A DNA stretch of 64,000 bases from Agromyces cerinus (GTDB lineage Bacteria; Actinomycetota; Actinomycetes; Actinomycetales; Microbacteriaceae), in the NCBI RefSeq assembly GCF_016907835.1, contig NZ_JAFBCT010000001.1:3348001-3412000 (forward strand), in the 5' to 3' direction. The notes beneath the pieces were generated by a model. It saw nothing but the letters and a program-made list of their open reading frames with translations, had not been told where the DNA came from and made no database searches. The position numbers and the translations under genes are program-made. How positions within the stretch are numbered: position 1 is the stretch's first letter; every line of letters starts with the position of its first letter. Positions 52,375 to 60,970 of the stretch are shown here, piece after piece.

Positions 52375-53825
52375 ACCGCGAACTCAAGCGCGTCTCCATC
52401 GTCGCGTTCCTCATGTTCCTGACGCTGCTCGTCTCGTCGACGATCATCCAGTACGTGCGCGCCGAGGCCCTCAACGCCGACGCCCGCAATTCCCGCACGC
52501 TGTACGAGAGCTACTCGATCGAACGCGGCCCGATCCTCGTCGGCGGGGAGCCGATCGCATTCTCGGAGCCGTCCGCCGACGACTACAAGTTCCAGCGCAT
52601 CTACTCGAACGGTCCCCTGTACGCGCCGGTCACCGGCTATCTCCCGGTCAACGGCGAGGCGACCGGCCTCGAGCGCTCGGTCAACGAGTACCTGAGCGGT
52701 CAGTCGTCGAGCCAGTTCTTCGACTCGATCAACCGCCTGATCTCCGGGCAGGACCCGATGGGCGCCTCCGTCGAGGTCGCGATCGACGAGGTCGCGCAGC
52801 AGGCCGCATGGGACGCCCTCGGCGACTACACCGGAGCCGTGATCGTCACCGAGCCGTCGACCGGTCGCATCATCGCGATGGTCACGAAGCCCACGTACGA
52901 CCCGAACACGCTGGCGGTGCACAATTCGGCGGAGGTCACCGCCACCTACGAGGGGCTGCTCGCCGATCCGGCCGACCCGCTGTTCAACCGAGCGACGGGC
53001 GGCGACATGAACCCGCCCGGGTCCGTCTTCAAGCTCGTCACCGTCGCCGCGGCCCTCGAGTCGGGCAAGTACACGCCCGAGAGCCAGCTGCCGAACCCGA
53101 CCTCCTTCACGCTGCCGGGCACCGACTCCGTCGTGCGCAACACCGAGGGCGGCGACTGCGGCGGCGGCGAGACCGTCAGCATCGCGACCGCCCTTCGGCT
53201 CTCATGCAACATCCCGTTCGCCGAACTCGGCATTGAACTCGGCGACGCCGCGATCCGCGAACAGGCCGAGAAGTTCGGGTTCAACAACGAGTTCCTGATC
53301 CCGACGGCCACCGAGGCGAGCGTGTACCCCCGCGCACTCGACGAGGCCCAGACCGCGCTGACGGCATTCGGCCAGTACGAGGTGCGCGCGACGCCCATGC
53401 AGATGGCCATGGTGTCGGCCGCGATCGCCAACGGCGGCATCGTGATGAACCCGAACCTGGTCGATCAGATCACGGCGCCCGACTTCACTCCGTTGCAGGA
53501 GTTCGAGGCTCAGGAGTTCGGCCGTGCGATCAGCGAGGAGACGGCGAACACCATGGTGCAGATGATGGTCAACGGCGTCGAGAACGGGGCCGCGAGTAAT
53601 GCAAGAATAGACGGCGTCAGCGTGGCCGGTAAAACGGGTACAGCGGAGAACGGCGAGAGCGACCCCTACACTCTCTGGTTCACCGGTTTTGCCCCCGCCG
53701 ACAATCCTCAGTATGCGATCACAGTGCTCGTGGAGGATGGCGGGGGACTTGGTCAGGATGGGTACGGCAATCTCATAGCCGCACCCATCGCAAAGCAGGT
53801 ACTAGAGGCGGTGCTGAACAAATGA
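52371..53825 (+). CDS. pbpA: Class B penicillin-binding protein (transpeptidase) PbpA
   Basis: 484 residues. One N-terminal membrane anchor (IVAFLMFLTLLVSSTIIQYV), dimerisation domain, then a transpeptidase domain with S218-V-F-K221 (NPPGSVFK), S278-C-N280 and K421-T-G (VAGKTGTAE). It cross-links peptidoglycan in partnership with the SEDS protein whose gene overlaps it by 4 bp. The length matches mycobacterial PbpA. Confidence 0.96.
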   Translation: MNRELKRVSIVAFLMFLTLLVSSTIIQYVRAEALNADARNSRTLYESYSIERGPILVGGEPIAFSEPSADDYKFQRIYSNGPLYAPVTGYLPVNGEATGLERSVNEYLSGQSSSQFFDSINRLISGQDPMGASVEVAIDEVAQQAAWDALGDYTGAVIVTEPSTGRIIAMVTKPTYDPNTLAVHNSAEVTATYEGLLADPADPLFNRATGGDMNPPGSVFKLVTVAAALESGKYTPESQLPNPTSFTLPGTDSVVRNTEGGDCGGGETVSIATALRLSCNIPFAELGIELGDAAIREQAEKFGFNNEFLIPTATEASVYPRALDEAQTALTAFGQYEVRATPMQMAMVSAAIANGGIVMNPNLVDQITAPDFTPLQEFEAQEFGRAISEETANTMVQMMVNGVENGAASNARIDGVSVAGKTGTAENGESDPYTLWFTGFAPADNPQYAITVLVEDGGGLGQDGYGNLIAAPIAKQVLEAVLNK

Positions 53826-55510
53826 GACCGAGCGCAGGGCTCACCTTCGGAGGGCGCTACGAACTGCAGTCCCGCATCGCGATCGGCGGGATGGGCGAGG
53901 TGTGGCAGGCCACAGACCTCGTCATCGGTCGCCAGGTCGCGATCAAGATCCTGAAAGACGAGTACCTGGGCGACCCGGGCTTCCTCGAGCGCTTCCGCGC
54001 CGAGGCCCGTCACGCCGCACTCGTCAACCACGAGGGCATCGCCAACGTCTTCGACTACGGCGAGGAGGACGGCAGCGCCTACCTCGTCATGGAACTCGTA
54101 CCCGGCGAGGCCCTGTCGACGATCCTCGAGCGGGAGCACGTGCTCTCGACCGACAAGGTGCTCGACATCGTCGCGCAGACGGCTGCGGCACTGCAGGCCG
54201 CGCACGCCGCGGGTCTCGTGCACCGCGACATCAAGCCCGGCAACCTGCTCATCACGCCCGACGGCCGTGTCAAGATCACCGACTTCGGCATCGCGCGCAT
54301 CGCCGACCAGGTGCCGTTGACGGCCACGGGCCAGGTCATGGGCACCGTGCAGTACCTCTCGCCCGAGCAGGCGTCGGGTCACCCGGCCTCGCCGACCACC
54401 GACATCTACTCGCTCGGCATCGTCGCCTACGAGGCGCTCGCCGGCCGCCGCCCGTTCACGGGCGAGTCGCAGGTCGCGATCGCCATGGCGCAGATCAACG
54501 AGACGCCGCCCGACCTGCCGGTCACGGTCTCCGAGCCGGTGCGCAACCTGGTCTACGGATGCATCGCGAAGAACCCGGCCGACCGGCCGCAGTCGGCCGC
54601 GCATCTCGCGCGTGCCGCGACGGCGCTTCGACGGGGCGACGTGCAGGCGGCCGCCGCTGCAGTGCCCGCGGTGCTGGGCGCCGCCGGTGCCACCGCCGCG
54701 ACGATGCTCATGCCCGCGGCCGGTGCCACGGCCGCCACCACGGTGCTGCCGGCCGCCGGCGGAGTCCCCGGCGATGACGAAGAACCCGCCGAAGAGAAGA
54801 AGCGCAGCCCCTGGACCTGGCCGCTGATCGTGCTGATCGCGCTGCTCGCGATCGTGCTGATCGGCACGATCATCGCGCTCGCGCTGAACGGCGACGACAA
54901 GAAGACGCCCTCGTCGACGTCGGCGAAGCCGTCGACTCCGACGAGCGCACCGCCGACGAGCGCACCGCCGACCAGCGAGGCGCCCACGAGCGCGCAGGTC
55001 AACCGCGAAGACTATCTCGGCCTCACCGTCGACGAGGCGCGTGCGAAGCTCCAGGACCTCGAGATGGTGGTCAATGCAGTCGAGGGCAAGCCCGCCGTGA
55101 ACGCGAACGATGTCGGGCGCGTCTTCGACGTGAACCCGACCGGCAACCTGCCGATCGGGTCCGAGGTCACGATCACGTACTACGCAGCCCTCGAGACACC
55201 GGGAGCTCCGTCGTCGGCACCGCGTGTCGACCCGACGGAGATCCCTGCCGGCGGCAACCAGCCGTTCACGGTCTCGTGGGACGCGCAGAGCTGCCCGAGC
55301 GGTCAGACCCTGTCGGGATACCAGGTGACGGTTCAGGGCACCGGGGCTCCGACGGCGCAGCCGTCGGCCGGTGGCGCCACTTCGACGGTGCTCACCACGA
55401 CCCCTGAGACGGCCGGCGACCTCACGGTCACCTTCGTCTACTACTGCGGATCCGTCGCGTCACCGGCATCGCCGTCGACGACGGTGACCGTGCTCCCGGC
55501 CGACCAGTAG
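53822..55510 (+). CDS. pknA: Membrane Ser/Thr protein kinase PknA-type with PASTA-like ectodomain
   Basis: 562 residues. Kinase domain 1-~275: glycine loop AIGGMGEVW, VAIKIL Lys, catalytic HRDIKPGN and ITDFGIARI. One membrane helix (LIVLIALLAIVLIGTIIALA, about residues 335-355) leads to a Thr/Pro/Ser-rich linker, one PASTA domain (YLGLTVDEARAKLQDLEMVV) and a C-terminal beta domain. An ectodomain is an addition compared with mycobacterial PknA, which lacks PASTA repeats. Coupled to pbpA by ATGA. Confidence 0.93.
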   Translation: MRPSAGLTFGGRYELQSRIAIGGMGEVWQATDLVIGRQVAIKILKDEYLGDPGFLERFRAEARHAALVNHEGIANVFDYGEEDGSAYLVMELVPGEALSTILEREHVLSTDKVLDIVAQTAAALQAAHAAGLVHRDIKPGNLLITPDGRVKITDFGIARIADQVPLTATGQVMGTVQYLSPEQASGHPASPTTDIYSLGIVAYEALAGRRPFTGESQVAIAMAQINETPPDLPVTVSEPVRNLVYGCIAKNPADRPQSAAHLARAATALRRGDVQAAAAAVPAVLGAAGATAATMLMPAAGATAATTVLPAAGGVPGDDEEPAEEKKRSPWTWPLIVLIALLAIVLIGTIIALALNGDDKKTPSSTSAKPSTPTSAPPTSAPPTSEAPTSAQVNREDYLGLTVDEARAKLQDLEMVVNAVEGKPAVNANDVGRVFDVNPTGNLPIGSEVTITYYAALETPGAPSSAPRVDPTEIPAGGNQPFTVSWDAQSCPSGQTLSGYQVTVQGTGAPTAQPSAGGATSTVLTTTPETAGDLTVTFVYYCGSVASPASPSTTVTVLPADQ

Positions 55511-55549
55511 GCCGAGCCGAGGATTTCGACGAGAGGAACAGGACCGCAC

Positions 55550-57244
55550 GTGAACGATGAAGGACGAGTGCTCGCGGGGCGATACCGCGTCGGCGCCCTC
55601 ATCGGGCGCGGCGGCATGTCCGATGTCCACGTCGGCACCGACACGAGGCTGGGGCGTCAGGTCGCGATCAAGCTGTTGAAGCCGCAGCTCGCGACCGACC
55701 CGGCGTTCCGAATGCGGTTTCGTCAGGAGGCGCAGTCGGCAGCCCGCATGGCCCACCCGACGATCGTGCGCGTCTTCGACGCCGGCGAGGAGACGGTCAT
55801 CGACTCCGCCGGGCAGGAGGTGCAGCTGCCGTTCATCATCATGGAGTTCGTCGAAGGCCGCCTGCTGAAGGACATCATCCACGATGGCCCGCTCGAGGCG
55901 TCCGCGGCGGTGCGGGTCATCGACGGTGTGCTCACCGCGCTCGAGTACTCGCACCGTGCAGGTGTGGTGCACCGCGACATCAAGCCCGGCAACATCATGA
56001 TCACGACCGCCGGCCAGGTGAAGGTCATGGACTTCGGCATCGCGCGCGCCGTCTCCGACTCGTCGACGACGGTGGCGCAGACCACGGCGATCCTCGGCAC
56101 CGCCTCGTACTTCTCGCCCGAGCAGGCGAAGGGCGAGACCGTCGATGCCCGCACCGACCTCTACTCGACCGGCGTGGTGCTGTTCGAGATGCTGACCGGT
56201 CGTCCGCCGTTCCGCGGCGACACTCCGGTTGCCGTGGCCTACCAGCACGTCAGCGAGCGCCCGGTCAAGCCGAGCGTCGTCAACCCGAAGGTCTCCCCCG
56301 CGCTCGATTCGGTGGTGCTCCACGCTCTCGCGAAGAACCGCGACCAGCGCTACCAGACGGCCGCCGAGTTCCGCGCCGACGTCGACACCGCGGCTGCCGG
56401 TCAGGTTCCCGTGCACCGCGAGCCCGACCAGGCCGCGATGCTCTTCGGAGCGCCGACCGGCTCGCTCTCGAGCTCCGAACTGGCCCTCCGCCAGCTGGCC
56501 GAAGACGAGACCATGACCAGAACCCAGCGCCGGCCGCCGGCGATCTGGATCTGGTCGGGCATCATCGGCGTCATCGTCATCGTCATCGCCGTCATGTACT
56601 GGGCCTTCAATCTCCAACCGACGGCCGAGTTGCCGTCGAACGTCAAGGAGATCCCGGTGCTCACCGGGAGCACCTACGAAGAGGCCGTCGACGTCCTGCA
56701 GGAACTCGGGCTGCCCGCGACATCAGTCGAGAAGACCGATGACACCGTGCCCGCCGGCCAGGTGATCAACACGGATCCGCCCGCGGGCGAGATCGTAGAC
56801 AACGGCACCGCCGTGACCGTGTTCGTCTCGACCGGCAAGCAGGCCGTGGCCGTGCCCGACCTCCGGAACAAGACCCTCGAACAGGCGAAGGCCGACCTCA
56901 AGGCACTCAACCTCGTGGCGGGGGTCGAGACGAGGGAGTCCTCGCCGACCGTCCCGGCCGACACCGTACTCGGCACCTCGCCCGAGGCGGGCGCTGCCGT
57001 CGAGGTCGGTTCGACGGTCGACTTCCGCATCTCGAGCGGCACCGTCACCCTCACCGACGTGACCGGTCAGACGCTCGAGGCGGCGACCTCGTACCTCGCG
57101 GCCGAGAACCTGCAGCTCACGGCCGTTCCCAAGCCCGACAGCTCGTGCCCGTCCCAGCCCGGCTCGCCGGTCACGCAGCAGTCGCTCCCGCCCGGAGACG
57201 TGCCGCAGCACTCCACGGTCGAACTGACCTACTGCGCGGGCTGA
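55550..57244 (+). CDS. pknB: Membrane Ser/Thr protein kinase PknB with three PASTA domains
   Basis: 564 residues from GTG 55550 (AGGA six bases upstream). Kinase domain: LIGRGGMSDVHVG, VAIKLLKP, HRDIKPGNIM, VMDFGIARA. One membrane helix (IWIWSGIIGVIVIVIAVMYW) and three PASTA repeats (IPVLTGSTYEEAVDVLQELG; VPDLRNKTLEQAKADLKALN; LTDVTGQTLEAATSYLAAEN) ending in a Cys-containing tail. PASTA domains sense muropeptides or lipid II, linking wall status to PbpA/RodA, FhaA/FhaB and division proteins. Confidence 0.96.
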   Translation: MNDEGRVLAGRYRVGALIGRGGMSDVHVGTDTRLGRQVAIKLLKPQLATDPAFRMRFRQEAQSAARMAHPTIVRVFDAGEETVIDSAGQEVQLPFIIMEFVEGRLLKDIIHDGPLEASAAVRVIDGVLTALEYSHRAGVVHRDIKPGNIMITTAGQVKVMDFGIARAVSDSSTTVAQTTAILGTASYFSPEQAKGETVDARTDLYSTGVVLFEMLTGRPPFRGDTPVAVAYQHVSERPVKPSVVNPKVSPALDSVVLHALAKNRDQRYQTAAEFRADVDTAAAGQVPVHREPDQAAMLFGAPTGSLSSSELALRQLAEDETMTRTQRRPPAIWIWSGIIGVIVIVIAVMYWAFNLQPTAELPSNVKEIPVLTGSTYEEAVDVLQELGLPATSVEKTDDTVPAGQVINTDPPAGEIVDNGTAVTVFVSTGKQAVAVPDLRNKTLEQAKADLKALNLVAGVETRESSPTVPADTVLGTSPEAGAAVEVGSTVDFRISSGTVTLTDVTGQTLEAATSYLAAENLQLTAVPKPDSSCPSQPGSPVTQQSLPPGDVPQHSTVELTYCAG

Positions 57245-57314
57245 CCTCACTCACCGGGAGGGCAGCGAACAACCGGAAGGCTCGAGTGGGGCCTCCGCGA
57301 CCCTCGATGACCCC

Positions 57315-57971
57315 TCAGCCGGCAGTCGCCCGCACGAGTGGGCTCAGGCCCACGGCCCGCTCGCGCGCCTCGAGCATGCCCGCGACCGCCAGCCAGTTGC
57401 CGAGCATGCGATAGCCGCCCTCGGTCAGCACCGACTCGGGGTGGAACTGCACGCCGAAGATCGGGGCGCTCTCATGCCGCAGTCCCATGATGACCCCGCC
57501 CTGGGTGCGGCTCGTCACGATGAGCTCGGCGGGCACCGTGCCGTCGACGACGGCGAGCGAGTGGTATCGGGTCGCCGTGAACGGCTGGGGCACCCCGTCG
57601 TAGAAGTCGCTGTCGTCGTGGGTGATGAGCGAGGTCTTGCCGTGCATGAGCTCTTCGGCGTTCGTGACGACAGCACCGAACGCCTCGGCGATCGCCTGGT
57701 GACCGAGGCACACGCCGAGGATCGGCTGGCCCGAGGCGAGGGCGGCTTCGACGACCGGGATCGACACACCGGCATCCGATGGCTTGCCCGGCCCCGGTGA
57801 GATCAGCACGGCGTCGTACTCGGCGATGCGTGCGGCGACGTCGGCGACGTCGAACGAGTCATTGCGCACGACCTCGGTCTCTGCGCCGAGCTCCTGCAGA
57901 TAGCCGTTCAGCGTGTAGACGAAACTGTCGTAGTTGTCGATGACGAGGATGCGGGCCGGGGGGTTCTCCAT
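57315..57971 (-). CDS. trpG: Glutamine amidotransferase subunit of anthranilate/aminodeoxychorismate synthase
   Basis: 218 residues. RILVIDNYDSFVYTLNGYLQ, oxyanion PGPGKPSDAG, nucleophile Cys in LGVCLGHQAIAEAFG and the His/Glu of VQFHPESVLTEGG define a class I amidotransferase of the TrpG/PabA type. The gene is at the usual trpG place beside pknB in Actinobacteria, far from other trp genes, so it may serve both pathways. It is convergent with pknB, the genes separated by 70 bp. Confidence 0.93.
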   Translation of the reverse strand: MENPPARILVIDNYDSFVYTLNGYLQELGAETEVVRNDSFDVADVAARIAEYDAVLISPGPGKPSDAGVSIPVVEAALASGQPILGVCLGHQAIAEAFGAVVTNAEELMHGKTSLITHDDSDFYDGVPQPFTATRYHSLAVVDGTVPAELIVTSRTQGGVIMGLRHESAPIFGVQFHPESVLTEGGYRMLGNWLAVAGMLEARERAVGLSPLVRATAG

Positions 57972-57979
57972 GTGTCAGT

Positions 57980-58135
57980 TCACTCCACCGTGACGTTGAT
58001 CGGATTCAGGATGCCGTCGACCCACGGGAACACCCACGTGAACAGGGCGAACACGACGGCGACCACGAGCAGCAGCATCAGGATGACGCGCAGCCACACC
58101 GGGCCGGGCAGCACCCTCCAGAGCGCACCGTACAT
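57980..58135 (-). CDS. 51-residue membrane microprotein between the sortase and trpG genes
   Basis: The frame starts at ATG 58135, three bases after the sortase stop, and ends at TGA 57980-57982, eight bases before the trpG ATG. The product begins MYGALWRVLPGPVWLRVI, has one strong membrane helix (LMLLLVVAVVFALFTWVF) and ends ILNPINVTVE. The sortase-microprotein-trpG spacing implies one operon. Small one-TM proteins here occur in related Actinobacteria by my recollection. Function unknown. Confidence 0.78.
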   Translation of the reverse strand: MYGALWRVLPGPVWLRVILMLLLVVAVVFALFTWVFPWVDGILNPINVTVE

Positions 58136-58138
58136 GTC

Positions 58139-58930
58139 TCAGTCCCCCCACTTCGCGACGATCGGCGCGATCTCGGCAGGCGCGCCGGCCGCACTCGGCT
58201 GCCACGACTCGAGCACGCCGTAGGCGATGATGCGTTCGGCGGTCGAGTACAGCGGGTTGCAGCTCGTCAGCGTGACGATGCGGTCGGTCGGCGCGAGGTC
58301 GGGGTGATGCGGCACGGGAGCCAGCACGTCGACCGTCTCGGGCGTCACGTACTCGAAGTCGCGGAACCGGTAGGTGTACCAGCCGTCCTTGGTCTGGATG
58401 TAGATCGCGTCGCCGAGCTGCAACTGCTCGATCTCGTGCATGCCGCCGCCGTAGGCGCTCCGGTGCGACGCGATCGCGAAGTTGCCGACCTCGCCGGGCA
58501 TCTGCGTGTCGGGGTAGTGCCCGACGCCGAGGTCGAAGCTGTTCAGCACATCGAGCCCATAGCCCTGGGCGACGTTGCGCTGCGAGTCCTCGCCGAAACG
58601 CGGCACGTACATCACCGCGAAGGCCTCGCCGTTGCCGTACTCCGTCGCGTCGACGACGGGTGCGCCGTAGTCGGCAGGGTCGGGCGGAGGCGTGGCGCCC
58701 TGGCTCGCGCGAGCCTGCTCGAGCCACTTGCTGCTCTGCTCGGATGCCGCGGACGACTGCTGCTCGGCCATGATCGCGTCGTTCCACCAGAGCTGCCACC
58801 CGAGGAACAGCAGGATCAACGCACCGGCGGTGAGCAGCAGCTCGCCCAGCACCCCGACGACGCTCACACGGGGACGCCCGCCCTCCGACGAGCGGCGTGC
58901 ATGCCGCGTATCGGCCTGGGACTCGGACAT
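58139..58930 (-). CDS. Class E sortase
   Basis: 263 residues. One N-terminal membrane helix (LGELLLTAGALILLFLGWQL), a linker, then the sortase beta-barrel with H156 (FAIASHRSAYG), C224 (VTLTSCNPLYST) and R233. Class E enzymes of high-GC Actinobacteria recognise LAxTG-type signals. ATG 58930 lies seven bases after a TAGAAT -10 with no ribosome site, suggesting leaderless translation. It heads an operon with the microprotein and trpG. Confidence 0.94.
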   Translation of the reverse strand: MSESQADTRHARRSSEGGRPRVSVVGVLGELLLTAGALILLFLGWQLWWNDAIMAEQQSSAASEQSSKWLEQARASQGATPPPDPADYGAPVVDATEYGNGEAFAVMYVPRFGEDSQRNVAQGYGLDVLNSFDLGVGHYPDTQMPGEVGNFAIASHRSAYGGGMHEIEQLQLGDAIYIQTKDGWYTYRFRDFEYVTPETVDVLAPVPHHPDLAPTDRIVTLTSCNPLYSTAERIIAYGVLESWQPSAAGAPAEIAPIVAKWGD

Positions 58931-58937
58931 GAGGGCG

Positions 58938-58995
58938 ATTCTAGCCCGCGGAGCAGTGAACCGAATGTGTTCGCAGGCCTTCCCTCGGCTAGAAT
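58938..58995. promoter_or_regulatory. Mirror-image leaderless promoters for sortase and crgA
   Basis: GGCTAGAATC occurs once on each strand: minus-strand TAGAAT at 58938-58943, plus-strand TAGAAT at 58990-58995. In both cases seven bases separate the -10 from the ATG, so both mRNAs should start at their start codons. -35 elements are weak (ATTCGG for the sortase promoter at 17 bp). Confidence 0.75.
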
Positions 58996-59002
58996 CACCC
59001 GC

Positions 59003-59242
59003 ATGGCACGTACGAAATCATCGAAGCCCGCGCGCGCAGAACAGGCGAGCGGCGAAGAGGCTCCGAACCCGGTGTGGTTCAAGCCCGTCATGTTCGGCTT
59101 CATGCTCGTCGGGCTGGCCTGGATCATCGTGTTCTACGTGAGCCAGGGTGCGTACCCGATCGCCAGCCTCGAATCGTGGAACATCCTGATCGGCTTCGGC
59201 ATCGCCTTCATCGGCTTCCTCATGACCACCCGCTGGCGCTAG
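59003..59242 (+). CDS. crgA: Cell division protein CrgA
   Basis: 79 residues. A basic N-terminus, then two membrane helices (VMFGFMLVGLAWIIVFYVSQ and NILIGFGIAFIGFLMTTRWR) with the conserved NPVWFKPVMFG and GFxMTTRWR ends of CrgA. CrgA interacts with FtsI, FtsQ and Wag31 and coordinates septal peptidoglycan synthesis. It is expressed from a leaderless promoter divergent from the sortase operon and ends at a strong hairpin. Confidence 0.95.
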   Translation: MARTKSSKPARAEQASGEEAPNPVWFKPVMFGFMLVGLAWIIVFYVSQGAYPIASLESWNILIGFGIAFIGFLMTTRWR

Positions 59243-59261
59243 CCGGCGCGACAAGCACACG

Positions 59262-59293
59262 AGAGGGGCGGATGCTGCGGCATCCGCCCCTCT
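59262..59293. terminator. Perfect 14-bp hairpin after crgA
   Basis: AGAGGGGCGGATGC pairs with GCATCCGCCCCTCT around a TGCG loop. Confidence 0.85.
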
Positions 59294-59338
59294 GCTGTTC
59301 GTGCCGCCTCATGGCTGCACGTGCGGCTTCGATGCAGA

Positions 59339-59440
59339 GTTCTCCACAGGGTGTGGAGAACCGGAATCCCCCGTGTCCCCCGTAATGACGACAATTACAT
59401 CGGTGTAACTCTCCCCAGCTGTGGAGAGAGCTGTGGATAA
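59339..59440. other. DnaA-box cluster between convergent crgA and rhomboid genes
   Basis: TTCTCCACA (59340-59348, plus) and its inverse (59352-59360) form a perfect 10-bp dyad GTTCTCCACA/TGTGGAGAAC. Minus-strand CTCTCCACA lies at 59420-59428 and a perfect TTATCCACA at 59432-59440. An AT-richer stretch (59389-59410) lies between the pairs. No promoter is expected here because both flanking genes end in this gap. Confidence 0.7.
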
Positions 59441-59452
59441 CTTCGAACGGCG

Positions 59453-60304
59453 TCAGGCGATCGGGAAGAGGAAGTAGCGCAGGCTCAGCAGCAGCAGCAC
59501 GACGCCAACGGCGACCAGGAGCCACACCTGCAGGCGCCGCTGCGACCGCTTGCGGGTCTCGACCAGGATGAAGCCGATGAGGGCTCCGGCGGCGAGCCCG
59601 CCGAGGTGCGCCTGCCAGGCGACGTTCATGCCCGGGATGAACCCGATGACGAGGTTGATGCCGAGCAGCACGAACAACTGCGTCGCCTGACCGCCGAGTC
59701 GGCGCTGGATGACGAGGAATGCACCCATGAGCCCGAAGATGGCACCGGATGCCCCGACGACCGGCATGTTCGGCGGTGCGAGCCAGAGCACGCCCACGGA
59801 GCCGGCGAGGCCGGACAGCAGATAGAGCGCGAGGTAGCGCCACCTGCCGAGCAGGCCCTCGAGCAGTTGCCCGAAGATCCACAGGGTGTACATGTTGAGC
59901 AGCAGGTGCAGGATGCTGCCGTGTGCGAACACCGACGTCATCATGCGCCAGGGCTCGAGGTAGCCCGGGTGCGAGTAGAGGCCCGCGTAGCGGATCGCTC
60001 CAGTGACACCGAGGCCGGGGATCATCTGCAGCAGGTAGACCGACACGGAGATTCCGATGAGGGTATACGTGACCACGGGTGCACCTCGACCGGCGGCCGA
60101 ACGCATGCGCGTCAGCACGGCCGGCTTGGTGCGCGGGGCGCTGGCGCGCTGCTCGCGCATGCACTCCGGGCAGATGACCCCGACCGGGGCCTGGGTCTGG
60201 CACTCGGGGCAGATCGTACGCCCGCACCGCTGGCAGAGGATGTAGCTCTGCCGATCAGGATGCCTGTAGCAGAAGTTCGCCCGATCTGGCCCCGAGTCGC
60301 TCAC
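59453..60304 (-). CDS. Rhomboid-family intramembrane serine protease with N-terminal zinc ribbon
   Basis: 283 residues from GTG 60304. Residues ~10-50 carry Cys/His pairs (CYRHPDRQSYILCQRCGRTI, CPECQTQ, CPEC) of a B-box-like zinc finger, followed by six to seven membrane segments. The catalytic Ser is in VVGASGAIFGLMGAF and the His in WQAHLGGLAAG; HLLLNMYTLWIFG is the conserved TM2 motif. It cleaves membrane helices within the bilayer; substrates unknown. It follows ppiA by seven bases. Confidence 0.94.
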   Translation of the reverse strand: MSDSGPDRANFCYRHPDRQSYILCQRCGRTICPECQTQAPVGVICPECMREQRASAPRTKPAVLTRMRSAAGRGAPVVTYTLIGISVSVYLLQMIPGLGVTGAIRYAGLYSHPGYLEPWRMMTSVFAHGSILHLLLNMYTLWIFGQLLEGLLGRWRYLALYLLSGLAGSVGVLWLAPPNMPVVGASGAIFGLMGAFLVIQRRLGGQATQLFVLLGINLVIGFIPGMNVAWQAHLGGLAAGALIGFILVETRKRSQRRLQVWLLVAVGVVLLLLSLRYFLFPIA

Positions 60305-60311
60305 CTCCGGG

Positions 60312-60851
60312 TCAGACCTGCTCGACGGTGATGCTCTCGATGACGATGTCCTCGAGCGGCTTGTCGCGACCGTCGGTCGCCACGGCGGCGAGCTTGTCGA
60401 CGACGGCCTGGCTCGCGGGGTCGGTCACCTTGCCGAAGATGGAGTGCTTGCCCTGCAGCCACGTGGTGGGGCCGACGGTGATGAAGAACTGCGAGCCGTT
60501 GGTGCCACGGCCCATCTGGATGCCGGCGTTGGCCATTGCGAGCACGTAGGGCTCGGTGAAGTCGAGGTCGGAGTTGATCTCGTCGTCGAACTGGTAGCCG
60601 GGGCCGCCGACGCCCTGACCGAGCGGGTCGCCGCCCTGGATCATGAAGCCGGGGATGATCCGGTGGAAGATGACGCCGTCGTAGAGGGGCGCGGTGGACT
60701 TCTCACCGGTGGCGGGGTGGGTCCACTCGATCTCGCCCGTGGCGAGGCCGACGAAGTTCTTGACCGTCTTCGGGGCGTGGTCGCCGTAGAGGTCGACCTT
60801 GATCGGTCCGTGGTTGGTGTTGAGCGTCGCGACTGCGGTAGGAATCGGCAT
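60312..60851 (-). CDS. ppiA: Cyclophilin-type peptidyl-prolyl cis-trans isomerase
   Basis: 179 residues from ATG 60851 (an ATG at 60857 is also possible; GAGG abuts the chosen start). Full cyclophilin domain: APKTVKNFVGLATGE, FHRIIPGFMIQGGDP (catalytic Arg), GTNGSQFFITVG and LQGKHSIFGKV. There is no signal peptide, so it is cytosolic. Position next to crgA/trpG matches the conserved origin-proximal ppiA. A TTGACG lies upstream as a candidate -35. Confidence 0.94.
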   Translation of the reverse strand: MPIPTAVATLNTNHGPIKVDLYGDHAPKTVKNFVGLATGEIEWTHPATGEKSTAPLYDGVIFHRIIPGFMIQGGDPLGQGVGGPGYQFDDEINSDLDFTEPYVLAMANAGIQMGRGTNGSQFFITVGPTTWLQGKHSIFGKVTDPASQAVVDKLAAVATDGRDKPLEDIVIESITVEQV

Positions 60852-60970
60852 CCTCATATTCTGTCACGGGTGGATTCGTCAAGCGGCATGCCGGATTCGG
60901 ACTCCCACCTCGCTTCCAGCCGTTTCGGTGGCAAGATGGAGTGGTTCGCTGCACATCGATGGAGGTCGAG

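Noticed and set aside
59339..59440. The cluster as the chromosomal oriC itself
   Set aside because: dnaA and dnaN are not adjacent; the conserved Actinobacterial origin lies beyond ppiA/gyrA, so I report it only as a DnaA-box cluster.
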